Origin: Gadus chalcogrammus
Lineage: Eukaryota > Chordata > Actinopteri > Gadiformes > Gadidae
Direction: 5' to 3'
DNA length: 64,000 bases
NCBI RefSeq assembly: GCF_026213295.1
Contig: NC_079426.1
Location: 26,226,902 to 26,290,901, forward strand
Shown here: in pieces, positions 21,495-32,684 of the stretch
How positions within the stretch are numbered: position 1 is the first letter of the stretch
Layout: each line of letters begins with the position of its first letter
Translations under genes and position numbers: made by a program
Notes under the pieces: generated by a model
What the model saw: the letters and a program-made list of their open reading frames with translations, nothing else
Told to the model about the DNA's origin: nothing
The model's database searches: none

Positions 21495-22147
21495 CATGCT
21501 GCCCGAGAATGAAATATCGCTGTCAAATCTGTCCCTGGGAAAAGTAACGTTGCTTGCGCCGAATTGAAAAAGGAAACCGCTATAATGAAATAGCGGTAAT
21601 ATTTCCACATTAATTGATAAAATAACAGGGGATGGGAAGGGGGGATGGCTGTTTCAGAAGGGGGATGATTTTGATCATTTTAATTCCAAAGGGGGATGCC
21701 ATCCCCCCTCATCTCGTTTGCTGGAAGCAGGTTGGATACTGAACCAAGTCTGAGGCTAAAGCTAACCTCAATCGACCCAGACATGTACCCCTCTCACTAA
21801 GGATGATAGGCCTAATTTTCAATGTGTGCCCGAGTATATTCTCCTTCAAACCTAAACATAGTTTATATTCTGACCTTATGGCACTTACTGCAGTATTTTT
21901 TAATACTGAATACATTGTTTTTCTATGATACACTTGTTCTTACTCATGATAGTTTGATTACAGTGTTTTCGCAGTACACATGATTTCTCTCTTTGCTGTG
22001 CATGATTGCTTATAACAGGATTGTTTGACTCCAGTATTTAAATATTCATGTTCAATTCTTTGAATGTTTTGATGCAGTAAAATTTACCTCACATGATTGG
22101 TTGACTGCAGTTGTTAAAATTAATATTCAGTGCTGTGAATGCTTTAA

Positions 22148-24146
22148 AGAGCCCATGCCATTAAAATCTCATTTTTCCTATTGTTTGTTAAATAACATAG
22201 GTCTGAATAAGTTTGTGAGCTGTGGTAAGTTTGAAATCTATGCAGTTTGTCTGCTGAATGCAATAGGCAATGAAAGGAAAAAGGCAGAAGAAATGAGCCG
22301 ATCTGGATAAGGTGACACTGTGACGTAGCGTTGTCAAATTATTATTCATGGCCCTGCCCACTTGGTTGGTTCGTAACCACCCACAAGAATTCTGAAGGAG
22401 TCGTGATTGAGCTAGTGCTGAATGCTAATACGTGTACGGTAGTTGCTTAGTTCGTAGTAACAGGCTACGGCTAGTTACAGAATTTTGAATCCAATGGCAG
22501 AACGACATCGAACTACATGAACTGCGACATGCTGCCTGCCGCCAGTTGCCGCGAGGCACCACTGCCGCGAAGCACCACCGCCCGGCAGCGGGCAGCCGGG
22601 CGGTGGTGCCTCGCGCCGGCAGCAGGCAGCGCACAGTTCTGTCTACTACAGATTGATGTGGAAGTGGAAGAACCAGAGACGTCGGAGAACCCGACGAAGT
22701 CCTTTGTGATTCATTATATCGTCTGGACGTGCACACAGCTTTTGGCCGTGATAATATGTATTATTTGATTTAGAGATATCTATGTATTATATGATATTAT
22801 TTAGATATAGAGCTCCAGGACTGTAACGCAAGTGTTGTACACTTCCTTGTTATTTGGATAACCGTTCTGCTGTTGGTGTGATGGCGCATAACACGTCGGA
22901 CTCTCGTCTATGGTATTTCTACAACTAGACCCGTAGTGGGGGTTATCTCAGCCATGGTTGAGAATGAATTGGGGGAAAGGAACTTTGGCTTTGACTCCCT
23001 GAAGTCATGAACCACGACATGGAGGAGAAAGGGATTGTTGACCACGGTCGTCTCCCGCCGGAGCCTCGCTGCCGATGGACCACCGCCTCGGCTTCAGGAT
23101 GCGGTGATTAGCTCTGACCGCTGCCGAGGCGGCGGGAAGCAGGGCTCAAGCGGGATGCATTCGCGGCCAACAATCCCTTTCTCCTCCATGTCGTGGTTCA
23201 TGTAGCCTACTTCAGGGAGTCAAAGCCAAAGTTCCTTTCCCCCAATTCATTCTCAACCATGGCTGAGATAACCCCCACTACGAGTCTCGTTGTAGAAATA
23301 CCAGAGACGAGAGTCCGACGTGTTATCACACCAACAGCAGAACGGTTATCCAAATAACAAGGAAGTGTACAACACTTGCGTTACAGACCTGGAGCTCTGC
23401 TCTATCTAAATAATATCATATAATACATAGATATCTATATCAAATAATATATCAAGGCCAAAAGCTGTGTGCGCGTCCAGACGATATAATGAATCACAAA
23501 GGACTTCGTCGGGTTCTCCGACGTCTCTGGTTCTTCCACTTCCACATCAATCTGAAGTAGACGCGGTCGTTTGAGATTCATAATAACCTATCGTCTGGAG
23601 GCTCACACAGCTTTTGGCCGTGATAATATATATTATATATTTTATGATATAGATATCTATGTATAATATGGGTTTCTAAGAGCCATTGCGATACATCCAC
23701 CGTAAACAGAGCGCATGGTACCGTGGCTACAAGCTGCTCAGGGCCAGGTGATAATATTATATATTATATGATATAGATATCTAATATGGGTTTCTACGAG
23801 CCATTGCGATACATCCACCGTAAACAGAGCGCATGGTACTGTCAGTGGCTACAAGCTGCTCAGGGCCACACCCCCACCCCCCTCCTTGACCTGCCTTGAC
23901 ACGCCCACCGTATACAGAGCGCATGGTAGTGGCTACAAGCTGCTCAGGGCCACACCCCCACCCCCCTCCTTGACCTGCCTTGACACGCCCACCGAAACAG
24001 CGCGTTTGGGGGAAGCTCAATGTGCGACTGTTTTGGAGTGACTGTAACTGCACCACAGCTGAATTTCGGGGACGTCTTTGAATACTGTGTTTGTGGCCCA
24101 CTAATACCTATATTAAAGCATCATAAAATAGAATGGCATGGGATCT
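22148..24146. mobile_element. TTAA-flanked palindromic element, copy 2
   Basis: Ends AGAGCCCATGCCATT and AATGGCATGGGATCT, with TTAA at 22144-22147 and 24147-24150. It has the same internal modules as copy 1 (GGAGCTC...TATCTAAAT, ACACGTCGGACTCTCGTC, GGGGGTTATCTCAGCCATGG) and the same right-hand tail (CACCGAAACAGCG, GGGGGAAGCTCAATGTGCGACTG). A segment around CATTGCGATACATCCACCGT is triplicated at 23691-23935. No transposase. Confidence 0.8.
22641..23562. repeat. long inverted repeat inside TTAA element copy 2
   Basis: Arms about 22641-23037 and 23171-23562 around a 133 bp GC-rich spacer. Sequences such as CATGAACCACGACATGGAGG and GCAAGTGTTGTACACTTCCT recur inverted. Confidence 0.85.
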
Positions 24147-24239
24147 TTAATAAAAACGGCTATTTGGACTTTCTTGGTTTCTTTTTAAATGTAGTGTGTC
24201 TATGACTTTCGTTTCGCCATAACAGTAACCATTGTATAA

Positions 24240-24387
24240 AAGCAATAGATCACTTCAGTCAGTGGCATGTGCTCATTATACCACTGTGAAGGGGGTCGCC
24301 GGCCCTCCGCTGCGCGTCGGGGCCGGACAACGCCCCTTAACAGTGGTATAATGAGCACATACCACAGCCTGGCGTGATCTATTGCTT
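24240..24387. mobile_element. 148 bp foldback element
   Basis: The arms begin AAGCAATAGATCAC and continue through a nearly perfect ATGTGCTCATTATACCACTG / CAGTGGTATAATGAGCACAT stem, ~58 bp per arm. The loop is GC-rich (about 24295-24330). A smaller GC hairpin, GCGGGCG-TTG-CGCCCGC, follows at about 24411-24427. Confidence 0.8.
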
Positions 24388-24540
24388 AATTATATTATGC
24401 TAGAGTCCCGGCGGGCGTTGCGCCCGCTCAACCTCTAGTTGTAATTAATTCTATAGCAATAATGTGGAAACCCCAGTGGATAATGTAACAAATTTCTGAA
24501 AATAATAATCATCATTGAGATAATTATTATTATCTCTTCC

Positions 24541-24800
24541 AGTGTCCTGGCCAAGACAGAAGCAGTAGTCTCCTGGCCAAGACAGCATCAGTAGCCTACA
24601 GTCACACATAGTATACACACAAAACCTAAGAAAAATAAAACAACTAAAACAGGCAACAGAAGGGGGATATCAATATCGCAAGACATTTTGGGAGGCTCAA
24701 GGAAGAGGGCAATATTAAGATTGAGCAACAAAGTGTAAAGACATTTTGGGAGGCTCAAGGAGGATAGTAATATTACATTTGAGCATCAAAGTGTAGTCTT
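24541..24800. repeat. short tandem duplications
   Basis: CCTGGCCAAGACAG is repeated at about 24545 and 24573. A ~67 bp unit (AAGACATTTTGGGAGGCTCA) is repeated at about 24680 and 24739. Unassigned. Confidence 0.6.
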
Positions 24801-24820
24801 GTGGTGGACTCTATAGACAT

Positions 24821-25018
24821 AATTCACCATACTGTGTTATTGACAAGTTTTAATTGTGTTACAGGGACACTGTTTCTTTAAGATCGTGTGACTTGTGTGT
24901 TGATATGCCGGTCGGCAGATGTTTGAATTTAACGTTTTTTATACGTCAAAATGAACGACCTGCCGTTGCTTGTCGAGGTGAGAAATAGTCACTTCCCTTC
25001 TGTTATCACAATTTCTAC
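24821..25018 (+). repeat. possible solo LTR relative
   Basis: Shares ACATAATTCACC, TTAATTGTGTTA and CACAATTTCTACA-type ends with the solo LTR at 33788-34051. Flanked by TCTATAGACA at 24811-24820 and 25019-25028. Divergent, so tentative. Confidence 0.35.
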
Positions 25019-25028
25019 AGTCTATAGA

Positions 25029-26470
25029 CAGAATGTCTTACCTGGGAGAGTTTCTCGACGACAGAGCCATTATGTTTAAAAACATAACGTCTTACCTTGG
25101 CGAGTGTGTCGCCGCGGGGTGTGCGTGTGTGTTCTTACCTGTGCGCGTATGTCGATGGCGGAGCCGTTATGTTTAAAAACATAACGCGCCCTACTTTAAC
25201 GGTCTGAAACGCAAGTGAGAAGCGCCAAGCGCAAGTAGATTTGTGGGCGGTTCCATGGCGATGTTGCTATTTTACCGGAGCATAAATGACTCGTGCGCCA
25301 GATGCAAATCTAAAAAGGGTTGGTCTGAAGTAGCACAATTACCCGTAGGTGTGGCCATCTCCCATCACCTTTAAGAGCCATGAGCGCATTTGAATCTGAC
25401 AAGTTGATATTTTGACAGCGCGTTTGCAGTCTCCGATGAGACAGATGCATGACCACATGGATTTTAAACTTCAAATGGCTCCGTTTATGGCCAAATAATA
25501 TAGCCTAATTCACACATCAAAAAGCGTTTTCTTCCCCAACTTCAGAAATACTGAGTGCTCAAATAAATTTCGGCGAAGAGAACTTAACACACATATGATA
25601 TGCGGTAACTGGGCAAAACATTAACAAACATTGTTTCTTACCAGTATTGTATGCATTATCGTTATGGACTTGTGTTCCTAATATGCATGTGTCCCCCCGT
25701 TAATATACATTGCCATGAACTGTATTATGCGTTACGTGTTTAGTTTGCGTGTGTTTAAACAGGACGCACACACGCGCACCCGCATTGATTAATTATTTTA
25801 CACATACACACACGCGCGCCCACATTCGTTCATTCTTTTTAACACTCACTCGCGGTAAAACAATGTTTTCTAACGATCAATACTCATCAATCCTAAAGGT
25901 TATGGGCTTGTACACGATGTCTGTGTCAAGAAAATATATGTTTGCTGTACGGTGCTTGCAGATGCATTGATTTAAAAGTATAACTTATTACCGCTGTATC
26001 AGCTGTTCCTTCCCAAATAATTTACCGAGAATGTGTGGCTAGGTGAGAGAAGCAAAGTGTATGCGCGAGGTGCACAAGCAACATTATGCATGCGCCCTTG
26101 AAATAGCATCTGAACAATGCGCCACTGACTTTAAACCCGGTATTTCCTGGTCTTCTGAAACTGCAACATAGCACCTGGGAACGTTTGTGCCGGAACACGC
26201 CTCCTCCTTTCGCCATACTGCCCCTTGGGGCGCAAGATCATTCCCTAATTTACCGATGCGTGGCGTTGAAGGGAAAAGAACGCTCTTCGCCAGTTGCAGA
26301 CTAGCACCGACACATGCGTCAGTGTAGAAAGTAAATTGCGCCGGATGCAAGATAGGGCCCAAAGTCTTACCTGGGCGAGATTTGCTGCAGTGTGTGCGCC
26401 TGCGCGTGTGTCGATGGCAGAGCCGTTATGTTTAAAAACATAACATCTTACCTCGGCGAGTGTGTCGCTG
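25029..26470. repeat. degenerate tandem repeat split by a Harbinger-like element
   Basis: Units contain TCTTACCTNGGCGAG, TGTGTCG and the palindromic GTTATGTTTAAAAACATAAC (25065, 25164, 26425). The outer units lie on either side of the 25186-26360 insertion. Confidence 0.7.
25186..26360 (-). mobile_element. non-autonomous Harbinger-like element, copy A
   Basis: Ends GCGCCCTACTTTAACGGTCT and the inverted GATAGGGCCC. It is the reverse-orientation relative of 45430-46631, sharing CTGAAACGCAAGTG, TTTGTGGGCGGTTC, ACCCGTAGGTGTGG and GGATGCAAGATAGGGCCC. 1.17 kb without coding capacity. GGGCCCTAT termini with short target duplications suggest PIF/Harbinger, but this is not proven. Confidence 0.7.
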
Positions 26471-26495
26471 ACTTTGTCTTGACATGCCGTGTGTG

Positions 26496-26579
26496 GGCGT
26501 GCGTGTGTGTGTGTGTGCTTCTGTGTATATGTCGCTGCCTTTGTCTTGATGTGTGGTGCGTGTGCGTTGGGTCTGTATG

Positions 26580-26613
<34 letters not shown>

Positions 26614-26614
26614 C
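26496..26614 (+). repeat. GT-rich microsatellite
   Basis: Interrupted (GT)n. The His-Thr-rich ORFs on both strands are repeat artefacts. Confidence 0.9.
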
Positions 26615-26652
26615 GCAAAAATCTACATTGCTGTCTCTGATTGCTGCCACTA

Positions 26653-27542
26653 GCCGCGTTTACATGGACACATCTATGCCGCATACATTTCTATGCGGCA
26701 TAGAAAATGGTCATGTATACGCCTCATTCGGAATACAATTATCTGTTCGGCATAGATTCTATGCCGAATAGAATAGGTGGTGTAGTCCGTTTTAAATCGC
26801 CATGTATACACTTATTCCGCATAGATTGGGGTTTAACTTAGAGCAGCCGCAGTAGTTCACTGAGCTCTGTCGGTACTTTTAAGCAAACCGAACTTCACCG
26901 CTGTCAAGGAAAGTGGATTTATTGCCTGATTCACGTCTTTGTTATCACTCCGTAAAAGTAGTCCGGTAAGCGTGTCCGGTTGCTAAGTGACGGGACATGG
27001 GTGATATTGATGAGGTGTCCGCGCGCGTCCGAGATAACTGTAAATGAGTAGGCTACTACTAGTACTTTTGCAGGCTGAACGTTAAAATACTTCTTAACTT
27101 AGAGAGATGGCAGCTGCAGTAGTGCGCAATTGGACCTTCGAGGATTCCTGGTCACTAAATTCCCGTAAGACCACTCTCTCCCATCAGTTTTGGCTGCGGA
27201 CTCGCATTCAAATTCCTCTTGTTTTCGGCGGAGCATAGGGTAAATATAAAGATCTGACGAGAAATTGACGTTGCTGCGCTGTCCTCCTCCTTCTTAATTG
27301 AAGGAGAGGGCAGTGAAAAGCTCTCTCCTGCTGTGCTTTCATTAAAATCAAATTTAAAATCCCCGATACTGATAAGACATCCATTATGTCGCCGCCGGTC
27401 CAGAGACGTGTCAGGTGTGCGCGAGAGACATAACGGACACTTTTGTTACTGCCATGTATACAGTACATTCGGAACACATTTTAGGAACAGATCTATGCCG
27501 CATAGAAATCTATGCGGCATAGATCTGCCATGTAAACGCGGC
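26653..27542. mobile_element. non-autonomous element with GCCGCGTTTACATGG ends
   Basis: The inverted ends begin GCCGCGTTTACATGG and are bordered by TA at 26651-26652 and 27543-27544. Each end carries a secondary hairpin built from TCTATGCCGCATA / TATGCGGCATAGA. Subterminal CATGTATAC motifs repeat. About 890 bp with no transposase. A TA duplication fits several superfamilies. Confidence 0.75.
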
Positions 27543-27747
27543 TACTGTGGTTGCAGTTAGCATTTCTAACATTCCTGTTACAGCTGGGATTGGCAATCCA
27601 TTTAAACGTTGTGTTGTGTTGAATTGCCTCTTACCAATGACCAGATGAGATGGACCAGGAAATAATACATTTCAATGTTGGACTTCTCCATTATGAAATT
27701 GCCTTCCTGGCCCCTTTATTTACTAACATTTTGTCTTAGTTAGTAAG

Positions 27748-27763
27748 ATAGATAGATAGATAG
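27748..27763 (+). repeat. (GATA)n tract
   Basis: Short GATA run immediately preceding the Gypsy LTR; the insertion target. Confidence 0.8.
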
Positions 27764-28346
27764 TGTGGCAACCCGGCCCCAAACCTTCACGCCAGGCGGC
27801 CAGAGGAAGAGGTGGTGGATGGCGTATACCGCCGATATCCACCAGCCGGAGCCAGAGAGCATCCCTTGCGTAACCCCAATCAACGCAATGGAGAACACCT
27901 GCGGCAGAAGGTCAGGTACCCTTTAAAAGGCTGTTTGTTGTTCTCCCAGGAAAGGAGACCGGGAGACCAAGCGGAGCAGAGTACCTCCAGGACCCGACAC
28001 GGACAGGCGGACTCGTGGATTAAACAGACTTTCCCCAGTGGCCACGAGAGGACCCGCATGCCAGGACGACTCGCGCCGACACGGCACGCATCACCGGGAC
28101 GGCACCACCGAAGGGAGTGATCTCCTTCCAGGGACGAGACCGGCCCGGCCGGAGAGACAATTCCCTTGGACACCACCGTGGCTCAGGGAGTCACGCGTAT
28201 GATTTTTGGTTTTCCCGTGTTGGGCACCTACCCCGCAGGTTTTTTCCCCGTTATTTAATGAATAAACGCCCTACCGGGCTTTGAACGGGTCTTGGCGTGT
28301 GCTGATTTTGGCGTGAGAGAGACATTCCTAGGGCCGGGTCGCCACA
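27764..28346 (+). repeat. 5' LTR of Gypsy element
   Basis: 583 bp, starting TGTGGCAACCCGG and ending GGGTCGCCACA. CTTTAAAAGGC (~27921) is a TATA-like box and AATAAA (~28260) a polyadenylation signal. It matches 31257-31677 from GAGAACACCTGCGGCAGAAG onward. Confidence 0.85.
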
Positions 28347-28412
28347 TATGGTGGAGAATGCAGGCAATCTGACCACGCTACAGAACACTCACGCTTACCA
28401 ACCCGCCCGCCC

Positions 28413-29099
28413 ATGCTGAATCCAAATGGGGCCGCCGCCGCCGCCCAGCGTCAACAGCGGTACCAAGACCTGGCCTCCGCCACGCAGAGGGACACCGCCG
28501 AGAGCCTCGTCCTCCTCCGGGAGGCGGTACTACGCCTCACACAACAGGCAGTTCGTGAGGCCCTGACCTCTGCCCTGACCAGCCGCCTCACCAAGCTCGG
28601 CCCGGACGATGACGTGGATGCCTACTTGGAGGTCTTTGAGAGGACAGCAAGTCGGGAGAGCTGGCCAGAGGACCAGTGGGCCCACATCCTGTCCCCCTTC
28701 CTCACTGGACCCGCACAGCAGGCCAGCCAAGACCTGGCGCCGGAGCGTGCCAGCCAGTACCCGGCCCTGAGGCAAGCGAAATTGGCCTACTATGGACTTA
28801 GCCTCGCCGCCAGGGCCCAACGCTTCCACGAATGGCGATTTGACTGCCGGGGCGCCGTGCGGACGCAAATCTCCCAACACTGGAGGCTGATCCGCAGATG
28901 GCTCGCGGACAGGGAGGGACCCAGCCTCCTGGACAGGGTACTGATAGACAATACCATCCGTCAACTCCCGGCCGAAGCCCGGAGAACCCTCGCCACCAAC
29001 CACCCCAACATGATAGATGAGCTGGTCCGACAACTGGAAAACTGGCAGGTGGCTCAACAATTGAGTCAGAGTCATCCGGAACCCCTCGCGGCCCACTGA
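28413..29099 (+). CDS. gag: Gypsy Gag (matrix/capsid part), 228 aa
   Basis: This is the structural protein of the retrotransposon particle. It starts at the first ATG after the leader (MLNPNGAAAAAQ). The region around residues 60-100, with DAYLEVFER, WPEDQWA and LTGPAQQA, is the capsid N-terminal motif of fish Gypsy Gag and SCAN-like proteins. It ends at a TGA shortly before the zinc knuckle, which is in another frame (29184 on). So a frameshift, or a mutated stop, separates the capsid from the nucleocapsid. The antisense ORFs across this GC-rich gene are shadows. Confidence 0.8.
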   Translation: MLNPNGAAAAAQRQQRYQDLASATQRDTAESLVLLREAVLRLTQQAVREALTSALTSRLTKLGPDDDVDAYLEVFERTASRESWPEDQWAHILSPFLTGPAQQASQDLAPERASQYPALRQAKLAYYGLSLAARAQRFHEWRFDCRGAVRTQISQHWRLIRRWLADREGPSLLDRVLIDNTIRQLPAEARRTLATNHPNMIDELVRQLENWQVAQQLSQSHPEPLAAH

Positions 29100-29183
29100 G
29101 ACGCACCGGATCGGCGAGGACCGAATCCCGCACCCCGAACACCCCCACCGGGACCGCCGACCATCTCCCAGGAGCCCCGAGAG

Positions 29184-29831
29184 AACAGTAGGTGCTTCAG
29201 TTGCGGACGTACCGGACACCTAGCCCGACAGTGTCCCGGGAACCGGGACGTATCCATGCCGTCGGCCTTTGCCGACCAGGGACGGTTAGGGCCGTCTCTC
29301 CTGACCACATGTTGGGCGCACCAGAAGCCCGGGGTCCCAACCCTCCCAGTGCGGGTAGGGAGTCAGGAAACGCAGGCCCTCCTGGACACTGGCAGTGTCG
29401 TGACCCTTCTACGCCCAGACCTAGCTGGGGGGCGGCGAGGGGGACCCATAGAGGTAACTTGTGTGCACGGGGACACACGCACATACGAGACCTGCCTAGT
29501 AGTAGTGCAGACCACCCGAGGGATGTACACGGCACGGGCCGGGATCGTACCCCACCTCCCCATGCCCCTATTAATTGGGAGAGACTGCCCCATATTCTAC
29601 AGACTATGGAACCCCGAACCGGGCTACCGACCTCGGCGGGGCCCGCCACGACGACACGGTCGAACCAGCAGACCCGCCTACGGGGCTAGGGTGGCTCACT
29701 CAGCCCCAGCAGAATCGTCCACCGAGGACGACGGACCCGAGGGAGATGGCCCCGCACCACCGGCCACTCGACAGGAGGAACCCCCTGAGTGGAACCCACG
29801 GAACCCCCCCCGGACACTCCGGACACCCTGA
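29184..29831 (+). pseudogene. Gag zinc knuckle and aspartic protease, truncated pol
   Basis: The frame opens with a CCHC knuckle, RCFSCGRTGHLARQC, which packages element RNA. About 60 codons later comes the retropepsin motif LLDTGS, then LLRPDL, and a flap-like region up to PLLIGRDCPIF. The frame ends in a Pro/Asp-rich tail at 29831 without reaching reverse transcriptase. In intact elements RT follows here, so an internal deletion has fused this tail to the pre-integrase region. Confidence 0.75.
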
Positions 29832-29934
29832 CGGCCACCAAAAAGACCGGGCCACCAAGAGAAGCCGAGAGCTCGCCTCTGACTGAGTTTTCGGATTTCC
29901 TTCCGACGGGGAGGGAAGGACCGGATCGCCCCAG

Positions 29935-31045
29935 ACAGTTCGCCAATGCCCAGCTGCAGGATGACGCCTTGAAGCACGCCTGGAGTCACGTCCTCGCCCA
30001 CGATGACCAAGCGAGGGAGTCGGTGAGTTGCCTGCCACACCCTCACTTCAGCACAAGGGGAGGACTGCTGTATCGGGTAGGAGAGCGGGGGGGAACGGTG
30101 ACCGAACAACTAGTGGTACCCCAATCATATGTTAGCAAAGTGCTGTTTATGGCCCACTCCCATCTATTGGGAGGCCACCTAGTCATGGCCAAGACCAGAG
30201 ATAGAATTTTGACCGGTTTTATTGGCCCGGGGTGAAAAAAGACGTGGTCCAATACTGTCAGGCCTGCCCCGACTGCCAGCATACCTCCCCGAGACCCTCG
30301 GTCCGGAACCCGTTAATCCCCATGCCCATAAGTGAAGTACTGTTCGATCGGTTAGCTCTAGACATTGTCAGGCCTCTCCCGAAGACCAGCCGGGGACACA
30401 GGTATATTCTAGTGCTAGTGGATTACGCTACCAGGTATCCGGAAGCCATACCACTCCGAGCCGCCACTGCCAAGGCGGTCGCCAAGGAGCTGATGCTCCT
30501 GTTCAGTCGGGTGGGGATAGCCAGGGAGGTGCTCACAGACCAGGGTCTTGTTTCAAGTCACGGGTGAGGAAGGAACTGCTTAGCCTCCTCCAGGGGAAAC
30601 AGCTCCGGACATCGGTGTACCACCCCCAGACTGACGGGCTCGTGGAACGGTTTAATAAATCCCTGAAACAGATGCTTAAGAAAGCCATGGACACTGACGG
30701 AAAGAACTGGGACCAGCTCCTGCCCCGTGTCCTGTTCGCAGTCCGGGAATTGCCCCAAGCCTCCACGGGTTTCTCCCCCTTCGAGCTGATATACGGGAGA
30801 AGACCAAGGGGACTCCTTGACCTTGCCAAGGAAGCGTGGGAGAGTAGGCCATCACCCCATCGCACTATGGTGGACCACGTGGAGCAGGTGAGGGACCGCA
30901 TGGCGCAGGTCTGGCCCATCGTCAGGAACCATCTAAGACAGGCCCAGCTAGCCCAAGCCCGGGTCTACAACCGGGGAGCCCAGCTGCGCATATTTCGGCC
31001 CGGCATTCTGGTTCTGGTACTCATACCGACGGCAGAGTGCAAGTA
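29935..31045 (+). pseudogene. Gypsy integrase, frameshifted
   Basis: The integrase inserts element DNA into the genome. The HHCC zinc domain is seen as AHSHLLGGHLVMAKTRDRI and CQACPDC, split by a 1 nt frameshift near 30225. The catalytic D,D,E core is seen as LALDIVRPLPKTSRGHRYIL, VLTDQG and HPQTDGLVERFNKSLK. A second frameshift falls right after VLTDQG (~30545). A chromatin-binding tail continues to about 31120 in another frame (VAKWQGPYEVVDW). The breaks make it non-functional. Confidence 0.8.
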
Positions 31046-31256
31046 GCCAAGTGGCAGGGGCCCTACGAGGTGGTCGACTGGGTTGGGGAGGTGAACTACA
31101 GGGTACGGCACCCTGGGAGATGCAAACCCACCCAGCTTTACCACATCAGTGGTACAGTGGCGAACTGGAGCTGACCCACCGGCACCGGCAACCCTGGTCC
31201 TGGCCGCCCGACGCGACACACCAGTAGTTCCCATTGGAGAGGACCTCAGCGCAGCC

Positions 31257-31677
31257 CAGAGAACACCTGCGGCAGAAGATCAGGTACCCTTTAAAAGGCC
31301 GTTTGTTGTTCTCCCAGGAAAGGAGACCGGGAGACCAAGCGGAGCAGTGTACTTCCAGGACCCGATACGGACAGGCGGACTCGTGGATTTAACAGACTTT
31401 CCCCAGTGGCCACGAGAGGACCCGCACGCCAGGACGACGCGCGCCGACACGGCACGCATCACCGGGACGGCACCACCGAAGGGAGTGACCTCCTTCTCCA
31501 GGGAAGAGACCGGCCCGGCCGGAGAAACAATTCCCCTGGACACCACCGTGGCTCACGGAGTCACGCGTAAGATCTTTGGTTTCCCGCATTGCGTACCCAC
31601 CCCGCGCTTTTCCCCCCGTTATTTAATGAATAAACGCCCTACCGGGCTTTGAAAGGGTCTTGGCATGTGTTGATTTG
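31257..31677 (+). repeat. 3' LTR fragment
   Basis: Matches LTR1 from about position 120 to 540; both ends are missing. It keeps the CCTTTAAAAGGC box and AATAAACGCCCTACCGGGC. Confidence 0.8.
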
Positions 31678-31920
31678 GGGGAATTGTTCTCAGTGAATAG
31701 ACAGATACACATGACCGTTAACAACAATAAAAATAAAATGAATAAATAACAACAAACGACCACTGACAAGACAAGCCCCCAAAATCATATTTCCCACGTA
31801 GTTCAAGGACACATCTAACGATTTTAAACCAACAATTAAAACCTTATTTTTAAAATATTTGTTTAAAAAGCTGATAGATTGTTGAATTAATGACTTTTTT
31901 GTCCTGTTTTTGGAGAGGGC
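31678..31920. other. AT-rich spacer
   Basis: Nothing recognised. Confidence 0.4.
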
Positions 31921-31926
31921 TGGGTA

Positions 31927-32395
31927 TCAAAACCTGCTACCTGAGGGTAGTAGTTCAAAGGTGGAAAAAAGTGGATGTTTAGAATTTTCTAAAATCTTTT
32001 CTGCTTTACTCTGAACTCTCTCTCTGTAGGTGTTTTCCAGACTATTTAAATTAGTACCCAACATCTTGCTGGCAGTGGTCACTATTTTCCAAAGCCTACT
32101 CTTCTGTGCTTCTGCTGCACTGCCGAAGCAGCAGATTAAGCAGGTCAAGACACTCTCTACATCAAATGAGATCAGCTTTTTTAAAAAGTAAAGCCTTTGC
32201 TGTCCTTTTTTCTGAATGAGTTCCGTGTACTGCTCCCACTTCAACTTATTGTCTAAAACCACCCCCAGATACTTATACTCATGGACAGACTGTATTGGCT
32301 GCCTTTGGATAATCGTTGAATGGAATGCTTTGTCTCTCCTAAAATAAATAGCCATCTCTTTAGTCTTTGAGTTGTTTAGCAGGTGATGGGATTTT
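31927..32395 (-). pseudogene. LINE reverse-transcriptase C-terminal fragment
   Basis: The minus strand reads LLNNSKTKEMAIYFRR, EYKYLGVVLDNKLKWEQYT, YFLKKLISFDV, LICCFGSAAEAQK and HPLFSTFELLPSG. This is the thumb and C-terminal region of L2/Rex1-group LINE proteins. Between ISFDV and SVLTCL about ten usual residues are missing, which suggests a small deletion. The polymerase core is absent; the fragment is cut at a GT repeat. Confidence 0.75.
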
Positions 32396-32473
32396 GCGTA
32401 ATGATAATGCAGTACGTTCTACGTTCAAGAGCGATTATAAAGAACAACTGGATACCCTTGTTCTTTACATTCC

Positions 32474-32484
32474 TGTGTGTGTGT

Positions 32485-32542
<58 letters not shown>

Positions 32543-32561
32543 CTCTCTCTCTCTCCATCTC
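32474..32561 (+). repeat. (GT)n then (TC)n microsatellite
   Basis: About 33 GT units with one CT interruption, followed by a TC run. Confidence 0.95.
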
Positions 32562-32684
32562 TCTCTAGATTCTCTCCTGATATTTTCTGAATTTATTCTA
32601 ATCATTTATTTTATCGTGTCACCCTGTATCTTATATTGTGTTATTGAATGAACTTTATGGATTGTAAAAAGTCTTTAATCTGTA

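Larger units (their letters stand above)
27764..31677 (+). mobile_element. Gypsy retrotransposon lacking RT/RNase H
   Basis: Order: 5' LTR (27764-28346), leader TATGGTGGAGAATGCAGGC, gag (28413), CCHC knuckle plus protease, then integrase and a 3' LTR fragment (31257-31677). The reverse transcriptase and RNase H that should lie between protease and integrase are absent: protease-linker sequence passes into pre-integrase sequence near 29830-29940. The 3' LTR has lost its first ~120 bp and its last ~50 bp. Frameshifts lie in the integrase. The element is defective and non-autonomous. Confidence 0.85.

Noticed and set aside
28530..29308. Long antisense ORFs opposite Gypsy gag
   Set aside because: GC-rich shadow frames with no domain; the plus strand has clear Gag motifs.
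29700..30109. Antisense ORFs opposite the protease-integrase joint
   Set aside because: Shadow frames of Pro/Gly-rich coding DNA.
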